Below are positions 22,903 to 32,293 of a DNA stretch of 37,265 nt, in pieces. Where the stretch lies: the NCBI GenBank assembly GCA_902617515.1, contig CACMWX010000010.1, forward strand, positions 1 to 37,265. The letters are read 5' to 3'. The position numbers were made by a program, and so were the translations under genes. Within the stretch, counting starts at the first letter, position 1; every line of letters begins with the position of its first letter. The notes below the pieces were generated by a model. That model was not told the origin of the DNA and did no database searches. It saw only the letters and a program-made list of their open reading frames with translations. Source of the stretch: an uncultured Alphaproteobacteria bacterium (GTDB lineage Bacteria > Pseudomonadota > Alphaproteobacteria > HIMB59).

Positions 22903-24315
22903 ATGTTAGAGTTTCATAAAAAAAAATCAAAGAATCCATCTAAAACTGAACCTGAAAAAAGAATAAAGGATTTTCAGGAGATATATAGTCAGTTTGATAA
23001 AAATGACTCTGTTGAACAATCCTCAAGATGCTCTCAATGCGGTATCCCATATTGTCAAATACACTGTCCTTTAAATAATAATATACCAGATTGGCTGCGT
23101 TATATTGCAGAAGGTCGATTAGAGGAGGCTTATCAAGTATCTGCTTCTACAAATGCATTTCCAGAGGTGTGTGGAAGAGTCTGTCCTCAAGATCGTTTGT
23201 GTGAGGGTAATTGTGTCGTCGAGCAGGCAGGCTTTGGAGCTATTACAATTGGTAACTTAGAAAAATACTTAACAGAAATAGCATGGGAAAAAGGATGGGT
23301 TAAAAACCTATCATCACAAAACCAACACAAACAAAGAGTTGCCATTATTGGCTCGGGCCCTGCGGGTATGGCTGCTTCAGCCTATTTATCTCAAAATGGA
23401 TATCAAGTAGATGTTTTTGAAAAAAATGACAGAGCTGGTGGTTTGATGATTTATGGCATACCAAACTTTAAATTAGATAAAAAAATTGTTGAAAGAAGAA
23501 CGGAGTGGCTTACAGAGAGTGGCGTTACATTCAATTTAAACACGGAAGTTGGAAAAAATATTTCCTTTCAAGATTTGGAAAAAGATTATGATGCGATATT
23601 AATTGCAACTGGAGTATACAAAGCTAGACAATTGGATATTGATACTTCATCAGTCAATAATAGTATTCCTGCTTTAGATTTTTTAATTGAGAGTAACAGA
23701 ACCGGGTTAGGTGACTCTCCCTCAAAAAATAAATATCTCACAGCAAAAGATAAACATGTAGTTGTTATTGGTGGAGGTGATACTGCTATGGATTGTGTCA
23801 GAACAGCGATTAGACAGCAGGCAAAAGAGGTTACTTGTCTCTACAGAAGAAATAAAGAAAATATGCCAGGATCAGCAAGAGAAGTTTTAAATGCAGAACA
23901 AGAGGGCATCAAATTTAATTGGTTATCTGTTCCTTCTAAAATTATCAGCGATAGCTCTACCGCAACAAGTATGACATACAAAGTGGCTACATTAGGTGAG
24001 GTGGACGAGAGTGGAAGAAGAAAACCAATCGACACTGGTGTTGAAAAACAAATAAAAAGTGACTTAATTATTCAAGCTCTTGGTTTTGAGCCTGAAGATT
24101 TAAACCATAATTTTAAAACAAATATTGAATTAACTAGCTGGAAAACGGTTAAAGTTGATTTTAAAAAGTTTCAAACTAGTAATCCAAAGATTTTTGCTGC
24201 AGGGGATATTGTTAGAGGCGCCTCTCTCGTTGTTTGGGCGATACATGATGGCCGAGAAGTTGCAAAATCTATTCATAATTTCTTACAGAATTCAAAAATT
24301 AAAAAAGCATCATGA
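22903..24315 (+). CDS. gltD: Glutamate synthase (NADPH) small subunit
   Basis: Delivers electrons from NADPH to GltB for glutamate synthesis from glutamine and 2-oxoglutarate. Two Cys clusters for [4Fe-4S]: C43, C46, C51, C55 and C90, C94, C100, C104. The FAD site is I-G-S-G-P-A-G (149-155) with the following E-K-N-D-R-A-G-G-L (~173-181); the NADPH site is V-I-G-G-G-D-T-A-M-D (288-297), with A-A-G-D near the C-terminus. 470 residues, as expected. The chosen ATG is preceded in frame by TAA and, before that, by another ATG with a better-placed GGAG (see findings). Overlaps gltB by 4 nt. The order gltD then gltB is the reverse of that in E. coli. Confidence 0.97.
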   Translation: MLEFHKKKSKNPSKTEPEKRIKDFQEIYSQFDKNDSVEQSSRCSQCGIPYCQIHCPLNNNIPDWLRYIAEGRLEEAYQVSASTNAFPEVCGRVCPQDRLCEGNCVVEQAGFGAITIGNLEKYLTEIAWEKGWVKNLSSQNQHKQRVAIIGSGPAGMAASAYLSQNGYQVDVFEKNDRAGGLMIYGIPNFKLDKKIVERRTEWLTESGVTFNLNTEVGKNISFQDLEKDYDAILIATGVYKARQLDIDTSSVNNSIPALDFLIESNRTGLGDSPSKNKYLTAKDKHVVVIGGGDTAMDCVRTAIRQQAKEVTCLYRRNKENMPGSAREVLNAEQEGIKFNWLSVPSKIISDSSTATSMTYKVATLGEVDESGRRKPIDTGVEKQIKSDLIIQALGFEPEDLNHNFKTNIELTSWKTVKVDFKKFQTSNPKIFAAGDIVRGASLVVWAIHDGREVAKSIHNFLQNSKIKKAS

Positions 24316-27300
24316 ACGATAATCCATTAGAAATTTTCAAAATAAATAGACAAAAACTAAAGGATAATCACGTCTATAATGAAAAATATGAACATGATAA
24401 TTGTGGTGTGGGTTTAGTTGCCTCAATAAGTGGTGAGTCAAGAAGAGATATAGTCGAAAAAGGAGTTGAGGCACTTAAGGCAGTATTCCATAGAGGTGCG
24501 GTCGATGCTGATGGCAAAACTGGAGATGGTGCTGGTATTATGTTAGAGGTTTCAAATTCTTTTTTCAGCAAACAAGTTTTAAAAATGGGTCACAGAACAA
24601 CTAAAGACTCTGTGTTAGGTGTGGGTATGATTTTTCTTCCTAAAAGAGATTTTGGAGCCCAAGAAAAATGTAGAGCTATCGTTGAATATGAAATAATAAA
24701 ATCTGGAATGAGTCTGTTCGGATGGAGACAGGTTCCTGTTAATACAGAAATCATTGGTGAAAAAGCTAACTATACTAAACCAGAAATTGAACAAATAATT
24801 TTTTCACCTAAAGAAAAAACACCTGATATCGAAAAGAAACTTTATTTAACAAGAAAAAGGATAGAGAACAAAATTAAAGCACAGAGTATAAATGATTTTT
24901 ATGTTTGCTCTTTATCGACACAAACAATTGTATATAAAGGTATGTTTTTAGCTGAACAGTTATCAGAGTTTTATCCAGATTTGCTTGATAATGAATTTAC
25001 ATCTAAATTTGCCATTTACCATCAAAGATATTCTACCAACACATTTCCTACATGGTCCTTGGCGCAACCATTTCGAGTTTTAGCTCATAACGGTGAAATT
25101 AATACTCTTAAGGGAAATATAAATTGGATGAGTGCACACGAACCAAGAATTACACACCCCTTTTTTAACGAGAGAATTAATGATTTGAAACCGATACTCG
25201 ATCCAGATGCCTCTGACTCGGCTTCGCTTGATGCTGCTTTTGAACTGTTTGTTCAAACTGATAGGGACATGCCGATGGCAAAATCAATGATAATTCCTGA
25301 GTCTTGGTCCAATCGATCTGATTTATCTGATCAATTAAAGGCTATGTACGCTTATTGTAACGCTGTCATTGAGCCATGGGACGGACCGGCAGCTGTCTGC
25401 GGAAATTTTGGAGATTGGATAATTTCCGGCATGGACAGAAACGGGTTAAGACCTCTTCGATACATACTAACGGATGACGACTTACTAATTTCAGGGTCTG
25501 AAGTTGGAATGATTAATATAGATGAGAAAAATATTACAAAAAAAGGCAGAGTTGGGCCTGGTGAACTTATAGCAGTAAATTATAAAGAAAATAAGTTTTA
25601 TGAGAGCTTTGAATTAAAAGAATTACTTAGTAAACGTAATAATTACTCAGATTGGAATCAAAAAACTATAAAGTTAGATAACATCTTATCTAATGACAAA
25701 ATTTACGAACCATCACCAGAGGATGAAGAAAATGTTTTTCAAATTGCAAAATCATTTAATTTAACATTAGAAACTCTTGATTTAATTTTAGATCCTATGG
25801 TTAAAACAGGACAAGAGGCTATTGGATCAATGGGAGACGACGCACCCTTAAGTGTACTTACTGAGAGATACCGAGGTCTTCATAGTTTCTTTAAACAAAA
25901 TTTTGCTCAAGTAACAAACCCTCCAATTGATAGCCTTAGGGAACAAGTTGTAATGAGTTTAAAAACTAGGCTTGGAAACCTTGGAAATATTGTAGAAGAA
26001 GACTCTGAACAATGTAATTTGGTACTTTTAGAGAGCCCTTTATTATTAGATAATGAACTTGAGACATTAAAAAGTCATTTATCAAAGCATACAACAGAGA
26101 TTGACTGTACCTATAAATTAAATGAAGAGACTAACTTCTTAAATGAAATCCAAAGAATATGTTCTGAGGCTGAACAGGCAGTTAGGTCTGGTTCTCAACA
26201 TCTAATCATTACTGATAATAATATTAATAAAGACAGAATTGCTTTACCAATGATACTTGCAACTAGTGCTGTACATAGTTATTTAATAAAAAATAATTTA
26301 AGGACTTTTACTTCTTTAAACGTTTCTTCTAGAGAGTGTCTTGACGTACACTACTTTGCAGTACTTATTGGTGTTGGTGCCACTACTGTTAATGCTTCTT
26401 TAGTGGAAAAACTCATTTCAAATAGGTATAAAAAAAATATTTATCAGAATACTGATTATCCTCAACTAATTAAAAACTTTAAAAAATCTATAGAGAAAGG
26501 ACTAAGAAAAATTATCAGTAAAATGGGAATTTCAGTAATTAGTTCATATCGCGGTGGAAGAAATTTTGAAATAATTGGCTTAAGTAGAAGCATGGTTGAG
26601 AGTTTTTTTCCAGGAATGTCTTCCAGAATTTCTGGTATCGGATTAGACGGTTTAGAAAAAAGAGTAAGGCGACAGCATGAGTTATCATTTAAATCTGATA
26701 ATGTAATTTTAGATATAGGCGGTGAGTATAGATTTAGAGCTAATAGCGAAGCACACGCTTATGAAGGTGTTTCAATACATATGCTTCAAGAAGCTGTAAC
26801 CAGAGACTCATATAACCTTTATAAAAAATATACTTCAAGAATTTATAGCTCCAAACCAATTCAAATAAGGGATTTACTTCAATTTAATGAAAGTAGCAAT
26901 TCTCTAAATTTAGATAATGTAGAGAGTATTTCTGAAATAAGAAAAAGCTTTGTATCCCCTGGAATTTCACTTGGTGCTCTTAGCCCTGAGGCTCATGAGA
27001 CATTAGCTATTGCAATGAACAGAATAGGTTCAAAGTCAGATAGTGGAGAAGGAGGAGAGGATGCAAGAAGATATTCCAAATTAAAAAATGGTGATAATCC
27101 AAGTTCAGCAATTAAACAAGTTGCAAGCGGAAGATTTGGTGTGACCGCAGAATATTTGAATAATTGTTCAGAATTAGAAATTAAAATAGCCCAAGGTGCT
27201 AAGCCTGGAGAAGGTGGTCAATTACCTGGATTTAAGGTTACTGATTTAATAGCTAAATTAAGACATAGTACAAAAGGTGTAACGCTTATTAGCCCTCCGC

Positions 27301-28826
27301 CACATCATGATATTTATTCTATAGAGGATCTTGCTCAACTTATTTACGATTTAAAACAAATCAATCCAATAGCAAAGGTTTGTGTAAAGCTGGTTGCGCA
27401 ATCAGGAATAGGAACTGTTGCAGCTGGTGTTGCAAAGGCTAAAGCTGATGTAATTTTAGTTTCAGGACACTCAGGTGGTACAGGAGCAAGTCCTCAGTCA
27501 AGTATTAAATATGTTGGCCTTCCATGGGAATTGGGAATAAGTGAGGTTCACCAAATTTTAGCTTTAAATGGTTTAAGAGACAAAGTTCTTCTTAGAACAG
27601 ACGGAGGTATCAAAACAGGAAAAGATATTGTTATTGCTGCAATATTAGGAGCTGAGGAATACGGAATCGGCACAGCTTCATTAGTTGCTATGGGATGTAT
27701 TATGGTCAGACAATGTCACTCAAATACATGTCCTGTTGGTGTATGTACCCAAGATGAAAAACTCCGTGAAAAATTTGGAGGCACTCCTGAAAAAGTTGTC
27801 AATTTGTTTTCATTTATAGCCGAAGAAGTCAGAGAAATTCTCGCCTCTTTAGGTTACAAATCCTTAAAGGATATTATTGGTAAAACAGAATTATTATCTC
27901 AAATTCATTATGGATCTAGTGATTTAGATAATCTTGACTTAAATCCTATATTAACAAAGATTGATGATGGTAAAATTTATGATTATCATTCAATAAAAAA
28001 ACGAAATGAAGTTCCAAAAACACTAGACGATCAGTTCGAAAAAGATGGAAAAGACTTTATTAATTCAGGTCAAAAAATTGAATTAACATACAATATACAA
28101 AATACATTAAGAACAATAGGAACTAAAATTTCATCTATAATTACAAGAAAATACGGAATGAATACCTTATCTGAAGATCATGTCACTCTAAAACTAAGAG
28201 GCTCAGCCGGACAGTCTTTGGGAGCTTTTGCTGTCAAAGGTCTTACTTTAAAAGTGTTTGGCGATGCTAATGACTATGTGGGCAAAGGTCTTTCTGGAGG
28301 AAAGATTATTGTTCAGCCAAGAAATTCTTTTACTCAACCTAGCCACGAAAATGTAATTATAGGAAATGTCACCCTTTATGGAGCTACTGATGGAAGGTTA
28401 TATGCATCTGGTCAAGCAGGTGACAGATTTTGTGTCAGAAATTCAGGTGCACTAGCAATTGTCGAAGGTTGTGGTGCTAATGGTTGTGAGTACATGACAG
28501 GTGGGTCTGCAATTATTTTAGGAGATGTTGGTGATAATTTTGGTGCTGGCATGACTGGTGGTTCTGCTTTTATTTATTCTGAACAAAAGAATATTTCTGA
28601 TTTGATGAACATGGAAACGATAGGACTTTATGAAATAGATAACAAAGATTGGAAAAATCTTCTTCTAGATCTTTTAAAAGATTTCTACAAAGAAACTAAA
28701 TCAAAAAGAGCTGAGTTTATTATTGAAAATTATGACTCTGAAATCAAAAAATTTGCTCACGTCGTTCCTGATGAAGTGATTGATAAACTAGAATTCCCAG
28801 TCACAAAAAAATCAAAAATAGCTTAA
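24312..28826 (+). CDS. gltB: Glutamate synthase (NADPH) large subunit
   Basis: 1504 residues, in four classic parts. The class II glutaminase domain starts at C31 in H-D-N-C-G-V-G, so a 30-residue propeptide is probably removed to expose the catalytic Cys. A central domain follows, then the FMN-binding synthase barrel (~820-1200) with LGALSPEAHETLAIAMNR, GEGGEDARR and KPGEGGQLPG, and the 3Fe-4S cysteines C1129, C1135 and C1140 in C-I-M-V-R-Q-C-H-S-N-T-C-P. The C-terminal beta-helix has repeated G-x-x-G-x-x-x-G. Ammonia is channelled from glutaminase to synthase. Full length; no damage seen. Forms an operon with gltD (ATGA overlap). Its end overlaps the stop of the convergent hydrolase gene by 4 nt. 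Confidence 0.98.
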   Translation: MNDNPLEIFKINRQKLKDNHVYNEKYEHDNCGVGLVASISGESRRDIVEKGVEALKAVFHRGAVDADGKTGDGAGIMLEVSNSFFSKQVLKMGHRTTKDSVLGVGMIFLPKRDFGAQEKCRAIVEYEIIKSGMSLFGWRQVPVNTEIIGEKANYTKPEIEQIIFSPKEKTPDIEKKLYLTRKRIENKIKAQSINDFYVCSLSTQTIVYKGMFLAEQLSEFYPDLLDNEFTSKFAIYHQRYSTNTFPTWSLAQPFRVLAHNGEINTLKGNINWMSAHEPRITHPFFNERINDLKPILDPDASDSASLDAAFELFVQTDRDMPMAKSMIIPESWSNRSDLSDQLKAMYAYCNAVIEPWDGPAAVCGNFGDWIISGMDRNGLRPLRYILTDDDLLISGSEVGMINIDEKNITKKGRVGPGELIAVNYKENKFYESFELKELLSKRNNYSDWNQKTIKLDNILSNDKIYEPSPEDEENVFQIAKSFNLTLETLDLILDPMVKTGQEAIGSMGDDAPLSVLTERYRGLHSFFKQNFAQVTNPPIDSLREQVVMSLKTRLGNLGNIVEEDSEQCNLVLLESPLLLDNELETLKSHLSKHTTEIDCTYKLNEETNFLNEIQRICSEAEQAVRSGSQHLIITDNNINKDRIALPMILATSAVHSYLIKNNLRTFTSLNVSSRECLDVHYFAVLIGVGATTVNASLVEKLISNRYKKNIYQNTDYPQLIKNFKKSIEKGLRKIISKMGISVISSYRGGRNFEIIGLSRSMVESFFPGMSSRISGIGLDGLEKRVRRQHELSFKSDNVILDIGGEYRFRANSEAHAYEGVSIHMLQEAVTRDSYNLYKKYTSRIYSSKPIQIRDLLQFNESSNSLNLDNVESISEIRKSFVSPGISLGALSPEAHETLAIAMNRIGSKSDSGEGGEDARRYSKLKNGDNPSSAIKQVASGRFGVTAEYLNNCSELEIKIAQGAKPGEGGQLPGFKVTDLIAKLRHSTKGVTLISPPPHHDIYSIEDLAQLIYDLKQINPIAKVCVKLVAQSGIGTVAAGVAKAKADVILVSGHSGGTGASPQSSIKYVGLPWELGISEVHQILALNGLRDKVLLRTDGGIKTGKDIVIAAILGAEEYGIGTASLVAMGCIMVRQCHSNTCPVGVCTQDEKLREKFGGTPEKVVNLFSFIAEEVREILASLGYKSLKDIIGKTELLSQIHYGSSDLDNLDLNPILTKIDDGKIYDYHSIKKRNEVPKTLDDQFEKDGKDFINSGQKIELTYNIQNTLRTIGTKISSIITRKYGMNTLSEDHVTLKLRGSAGQSLGAFAVKGLTLKVFGDANDYVGKGLSGGKIIVQPRNSFTQPSHENVIIGNVTLYGATDGRLYASGQAGDRFCVRNSGALAIVEGCGANGCEYMTGGSAIILGDVGDNFGAGMTGGSAFIYSEQKNISDLMNMETIGLYEIDNKDWKNLLLDLLKDFYKETKSKRAEFIIENYDSEIKKFAHVVPDEVIDKLEFPVTKKSKIA

Positions 28827-29548
28827 ATAAATTTAGATAGGGTTAATAAACTATCTTTATCAGATAGGCTATGATCTGCGTGTTTAATTAAAATATTTTT
28901 AAAGTTTTTAAATTTTTTATTAAAATTGAAACTATCATTATATCCATATGGAACAGCTTTGTCTTGACCACCATGAAGAAAAATAGTTTCTCCTAAAAAA
29001 TTACCCTTAATTTTTTTAATTAGATATTTTTTACTTCTTTTAAATAGTGCTGGAGAGTAATAATAAGCAAAATCAGAACTAACTTTTTGTTTTACGATCT
29101 TATTATTTTTAATTTTATTTTTCTGAAGAATATTAAAATTTTTCCAAATTAACTTTGTAGTAAAATCTGGTGCAGGGGCAATACCTATAAGTTTTGTAAC
29201 TTTTCTTGGATGTATCAAAGCATATATGATTGCAACCCATCCACCCATACTACTGCCAACCAAAATGAAATTTTTTATTTTTAAGTATTTTATAATATTG
29301 ACTAAATCATCATACCAATCACTGATACCAAAGTTAGTGAATTCACCACTAGATCTGCCATGTCCTTGAAAGTCGAAACACAAATATGAAATTTTATTTT
29401 TTTTGCAATAATTATTTAAAAAATTAGACTTTTTACCACTCTTATTTGATAATAAACCATGTAAAAAAATCAGAGTTTTTTTACTTCTTTTGTAATATCT
29501 ATAGGATATTTTAACATCATCTTTTTTATAAAAGCTTAGTTTTGACAC
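28823..29548 (-). CDS. Alpha/beta hydrolase family protein
   Basis: 241 residues, cytoplasmic, Lys-rich. L-I-F-L-H-G-L (26-32) gives the oxyanion region, F-D-F-Q-G-H-G-R-S-S-G (58-68) is the classic hydrolase block, V-G-S-S-M-G-G (97-103) supplies nucleophile S100, H-G-G-Q-D-K-A-V-P (~192-200) the acid, and K-H-A-D-H-S-L (~223-229) the catalytic His. Likely an esterase or thioesterase; substrate unknown. The start is GTG at 29548, since TAA lies two codons upstream and no ATG is available. That start overlaps by 7 nt the TTG start of the divergent glycosyltransferase, leaving no intergenic DNA. Confidence 0.87.
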   Translation of the reverse strand: MSKLSFYKKDDVKISYRYYKRSKKTLIFLHGLLSNKSGKKSNFLNNYCKKNKISYLCFDFQGHGRSSGEFTNFGISDWYDDLVNIIKYLKIKNFILVGSSMGGWVAIIYALIHPRKVTKLIGIAPAPDFTTKLIWKNFNILQKNKIKNNKIVKQKVSSDFAYYYSPALFKRSKKYLIKKIKGNFLGETIFLHGGQDKAVPYGYNDSFNFNKKFKNFKNILIKHADHSLSDKDSLLTLSKFI

Positions 29549-30636
29549 AGATTAAAAATACAAAAAAAATAACTTGTTTACAAATAATTCCAACCATGGG
29601 CATTGGAGGTATTGAGACTGGTGTGAGAGATATAGCAAAATACCTTAATAAAAAAAAAATTGATAATTATATTTTATGTGAAAGCAGCAACAAAAATTTA
29701 AATATTAAAGGTCTAAAAATAATAAAATTAGATAATTTAAAATTTAAAAACATTTTTGATCAAAACAAAATCAAAATGCAAATAAAACAATTAATTAAAA
29801 AAAAAAGAATAAATTTAGTTCATATATCTTCAAGGGCACCAGCTTTTTTTCTAATTAACTACATCAAAAATTTAAATATAAAAGTTGTTACAAGTGTTCA
29901 CAATAAATATGAGTCTAAATCATTTTTAAAAGATTGGTATAACAGTTTTTTATTGAAGGGCGATGCTATAATTTTTAACTCAAATTTTGTAAAAAAAACA
30001 TATGAGAATTATTTCAATGATAAAACTAATCTTCATGTTATTCCAAGAGGTGTAGACACCAATTACTTTTCACCATCGAGAAAAAAACCTATAGGTAAAA
30101 ATATTTTTATACCCTCAAGAATTTCAAGTTGGAAAGGGCATGAATTATTACTGAATTACTTCTCATTATTACAGCAAAAATACAAAGACACATTTAATAT
30201 TCACCTAGTATCTTTAAATAAAAGTAAAGAAGAAAAAAAAATACAATTACTAATCAATAAATTAAACATATCAAAAAAAATAATAATTCATAAACCCACA
30301 TTAGATATCAAAAATCTGTATCAAGGAGCATACTTGGTTGTAAATATCTCTAAAAGACCTGAAGGTTTTGGTAGAACTGTTTCTGAGGCATTATCCTTAT
30401 CTAAAGTTGTAATAGCCCCTAATCAGGGCGGGACTAAAGAGCAACTTTTTAATTTTAATAAAAATTTGTTATTTGATGTAAATTCTTTTCAATCTTTCCA
30501 AAAAACTTTTAAATATGCTCTAAAAAATTATGTTACGATATCGAAAAAAGGAAGATCCTATGTAAAAAAAAATTATTCATCTGATCTCATGTGTAGAAAA
30601 ACTATAGACGTTTATAATCATTTAGTTAATTTATGA
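29542..30636 (+). CDS. Glycosyltransferase family 4 protein
   Basis: GT-B-fold sugar transferase, probably for LPS or other surface glycan. The N-terminal acceptor domain starts L-Q-I-I-P-T-M-G-I-G-G-I-E-T-G-V (13-28; the Gly-Gly-x-E loop of GT4). The C-terminal donor domain has FIPSRISSWKGHELL (~189-203) and RPEGFGRTVSEAL (~272-284; the E-x7-E nucleotide-sugar motif), then A-P-N-Q-G-G-T-K-E. 364 residues. The TTG start is inferred because no ATG precedes the Gly-rich loop. One of the most A-rich genes here, with long Lys runs. It overlaps the following GT9 gene by 4 nt. Confidence 0.9.
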   Translation: MTQIKNTKKITCLQIIPTMGIGGIETGVRDIAKYLNKKKIDNYILCESSNKNLNIKGLKIIKLDNLKFKNIFDQNKIKMQIKQLIKKKRINLVHISSRAPAFFLINYIKNLNIKVVTSVHNKYESKSFLKDWYNSFLLKGDAIIFNSNFVKKTYENYFNDKTNLHVIPRGVDTNYFSPSRKKPIGKNIFIPSRISSWKGHELLLNYFSLLQQKYKDTFNIHLVSLNKSKEEKKIQLLINKLNISKKIIIHKPTLDIKNLYQGAYLVVNISKRPEGFGRTVSEALSLSKVVIAPNQGGTKEQLFNFNKNLLFDVNSFQSFQKTFKYALKNYVTISKKGRSYVKKNYSSDLMCRKTIDVYNHLVNL

Positions 30637-31541
30637 ATATTCTAGTTATTAAACATGGATCACTTGGTGATTTGGTCTTATCATTTGGCGCTATTAAAAC
30701 ACTAAGAGATAACTATCCACACTCCAAAATATACTTACTTACTCAATCTAACTATAAACAAATTTTTAAAAACTTACCTTATGTTAATGAAATTTTAGTT
30801 GATAATAGGATATCAATTTTCCCATCAGTAAAAAATATTTTGAAGAAAGTTAAAGAAAAAGAAATAGATTTATTAATTGATTTACAAAATTCAAATAGGA
30901 CAGAAATTTATAATTTGTTTATTAAGATATTTACAAGATGTAAAATCTTATCTGCAAGAAAATTTTCGGATTATAGTTATAGGCAAAAAAAACTTGGTGT
31001 TCAACACATCACTAAAAATCATCAAGAGCAATTAAAATATTTAGAAATAAATAACTACTTACAGCCCGATTTAAATTGGATGCTTAAAGGTAATACAATA
31101 CAATCAAAAAAAGTAATTTTTATCCCAGGAACATCTAAATCAGGAGAATATAAAAAATGGCCTTCAGATAAATATGCTCAAGTAGCTAAGTATTTAGTTA
31201 GCAGAAACTATGAAATTTATCTGACAGGCTCTGATTTGGATTTAAATACAATTAATGAAATAATTAAATTATGTCCAGAGTCTAAAAATAAAATTAATGA
31301 GTCAAAGATTGAAGATTTTTATCAATTATGTTTATCGTCTGAGTTAATCCTTACAAATGATACGGGGCCAGCTCACATCGCCGGTCTTACAAATAAAAAC
31401 GTGATTTGGATAGCAAATGACAACAAAATTTCACGGTCATGTTATCCACTTGGTGATAATTTACATAAGATTACAGCATCTAACGTAAAAAATATTAGTG
31501 TCAACAATATTATTAATAAAATAGATCAAATATTAAAATAA
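30633..31541 (+). CDS. Glycosyltransferase family 9 (heptosyltransferase-like)
   Basis: 302 residues. N-terminal I-L-V-I-K-H-G-S-L-G-D-L-V-L-S (3-17) is the GT9 signature (family R-x-x-x-G-D, here Lys-His-Gly-Ser-Leu-Gly-Asp with the catalytic Asp), followed by P-x-x-x-I-Y-L-L (~29-36), a donor-domain start VIFIPGTSKSGEYKKWP (~165-181) and NDTGPAHIAG (~244-253), the ADP-sugar-binding motif of ADP-heptose:LPS heptosyltransferases. The acceptor cannot be told (WaaC/WaaF-like or another sugar). Co-translated with the preceding GT4 gene. Both probably build LPS core or capsule. Confidence 0.9.
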   Translation: MNILVIKHGSLGDLVLSFGAIKTLRDNYPHSKIYLLTQSNYKQIFKNLPYVNEILVDNRISIFPSVKNILKKVKEKEIDLLIDLQNSNRTEIYNLFIKIFTRCKILSARKFSDYSYRQKKLGVQHITKNHQEQLKYLEINNYLQPDLNWMLKGNTIQSKKVIFIPGTSKSGEYKKWPSDKYAQVAKYLVSRNYEIYLTGSDLDLNTINEIIKLCPESKNKINESKIEDFYQLCLSSELILTNDTGPAHIAGLTNKNVIWIANDNKISRSCYPLGDNLHKITASNVKNISVNNIINKIDQILK

Positions 31542-31591
31542 TTTATATTTACAATTTATTTATCTTTGCTAATAATCCTAAGATGATTTTG

Positions 31592-31597
31592 TATAAT
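31592..31597 (+). promoter_or_regulatory. Candidate -10 element (TATAAT) for the infC operon
   Basis: A perfect TATAAT lies in the 114-nt leader between the GT9 gene and infC. A TTGCTA at 31566-31571 is 20 nt upstream, too far for an ideal -35; the bases directly before the -10 are TTG, which does not quite make an extended -10. Transcription would begin near 31604, giving a leader of about 50 nt before infC that contains an 8-T run (31631-31638) and no clear Shine-Dalgarno. Confidence 0.35.
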
Positions 31598-31655
31598 CAA
31601 ACAACAGGGCATTTATAATTGCAAACTTTCTTTTTTTTCCTTTACACATAATATT

Positions 31656-32201
31656 TTGAATAAACTCTTCCAAAGAAATAATAATTCTCGTGGTAAAAAA
31701 GATCTTCATAAGATAAATAATTTTATTTCTGCAGCTGACGTAAGAGTTATTTTAGATGATGGGGAGCAATTAGGAGTCATGAAAAAAAATGAAGCCATAG
31801 ACATAGCAAAAGGCAGAGGTATGGATTTAGTTGAAATAGCTCCAAATAATAATCCTCCTGTTTGTAAAATAGTTGATTATGGAAAATTTAAGTATCAAGA
31901 GCAGAAGAAAAAAAACGAAGCAAAAAAGAAACAAAAAGTAATTGAAACTAAAGAGCTTAAAATTAGACCTGGTACCGGAGAACACGACTACCAAGTTAAA
32001 ATAAGAAATGCTCAGAAGTTTTTAAAAGAGGGAAACAGAGTAAAATTTAGCTTGAGATTTAAGGGCAGAGAAATGGAACATTCTAATTTAGGTATTGATA
32101 TGCTTAAAAGAGTAAAAACCGATTTGGGAGAACTTATAAGAGTTGAAATGGAACCTAAAATTGAAGGAAGACAAGCTTTCCTCGTAGTTGCACCCAAATA
32201 A
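31656..32201 (+). CDS. infC: Translation initiation factor IF-3
   Basis: 181 residues, full length. The N-domain has INNFISAADVRVILDDGEQL (~21-40, the IF3 hallmark), followed by GRGMDLVEIAPNNNPPVCKI (~54-73) and VDYGKFKYQ; a Lys-rich linker follows (~83-97); the C-domain has ELKIRPGTGEHDYQVKI (~101-117) and FLKEGNRVKFSLRFKGREM (~122-140). There is no ATG start: TTG at 31656 is directly preceded by an in-frame ATT, so translation may begin at AUU or UUG. Rare starts are the known basis of IF3 autoregulation in E. coli (AUU). First gene of infC-rpmI-rplT-pheS-pheT-lepA. Confidence 0.96.
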   Translation: MNKLFQRNNNSRGKKDLHKINNFISAADVRVILDDGEQLGVMKKNEAIDIAKGRGMDLVEIAPNNNPPVCKIVDYGKFKYQEQKKKNEAKKKQKVIETKELKIRPGTGEHDYQVKIRNAQKFLKEGNRVKFSLRFKGREMEHSNLGIDMLKRVKTDLGELIRVEMEPKIEGRQAFLVVAPK

Positions 32202-32293
32202 ATTATATGATACTTAATTGACTTCAGTTAGTCGAAGGGGCTTTTAAAAGGGTATGCCTTAAGACTTTATTAAATTACTCAAAAGGAGATAAA

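Noticed and set aside
23841-24035. Minus-strand open frames within gltD and gltB
   Set aside because: They are opposite conserved NADPH-domain and glutaminase codons with no independent motif.
31631-31638. The 8-T run before infC as a terminator for the glycosyltransferase operon
   Set aside because: No stable GC-containing stem precedes it, and it lies downstream of the likely infC promoter.
32218-32250. A promoter or L20-type leader structure before rpmI (TTGACT at 32218, palindrome CTTTTAAAAG at 32241)
   Set aside because: No acceptable -10 lies at the right distance and I could not draw a convincing long pairing; in AT-rich DNA such matches are frequent.
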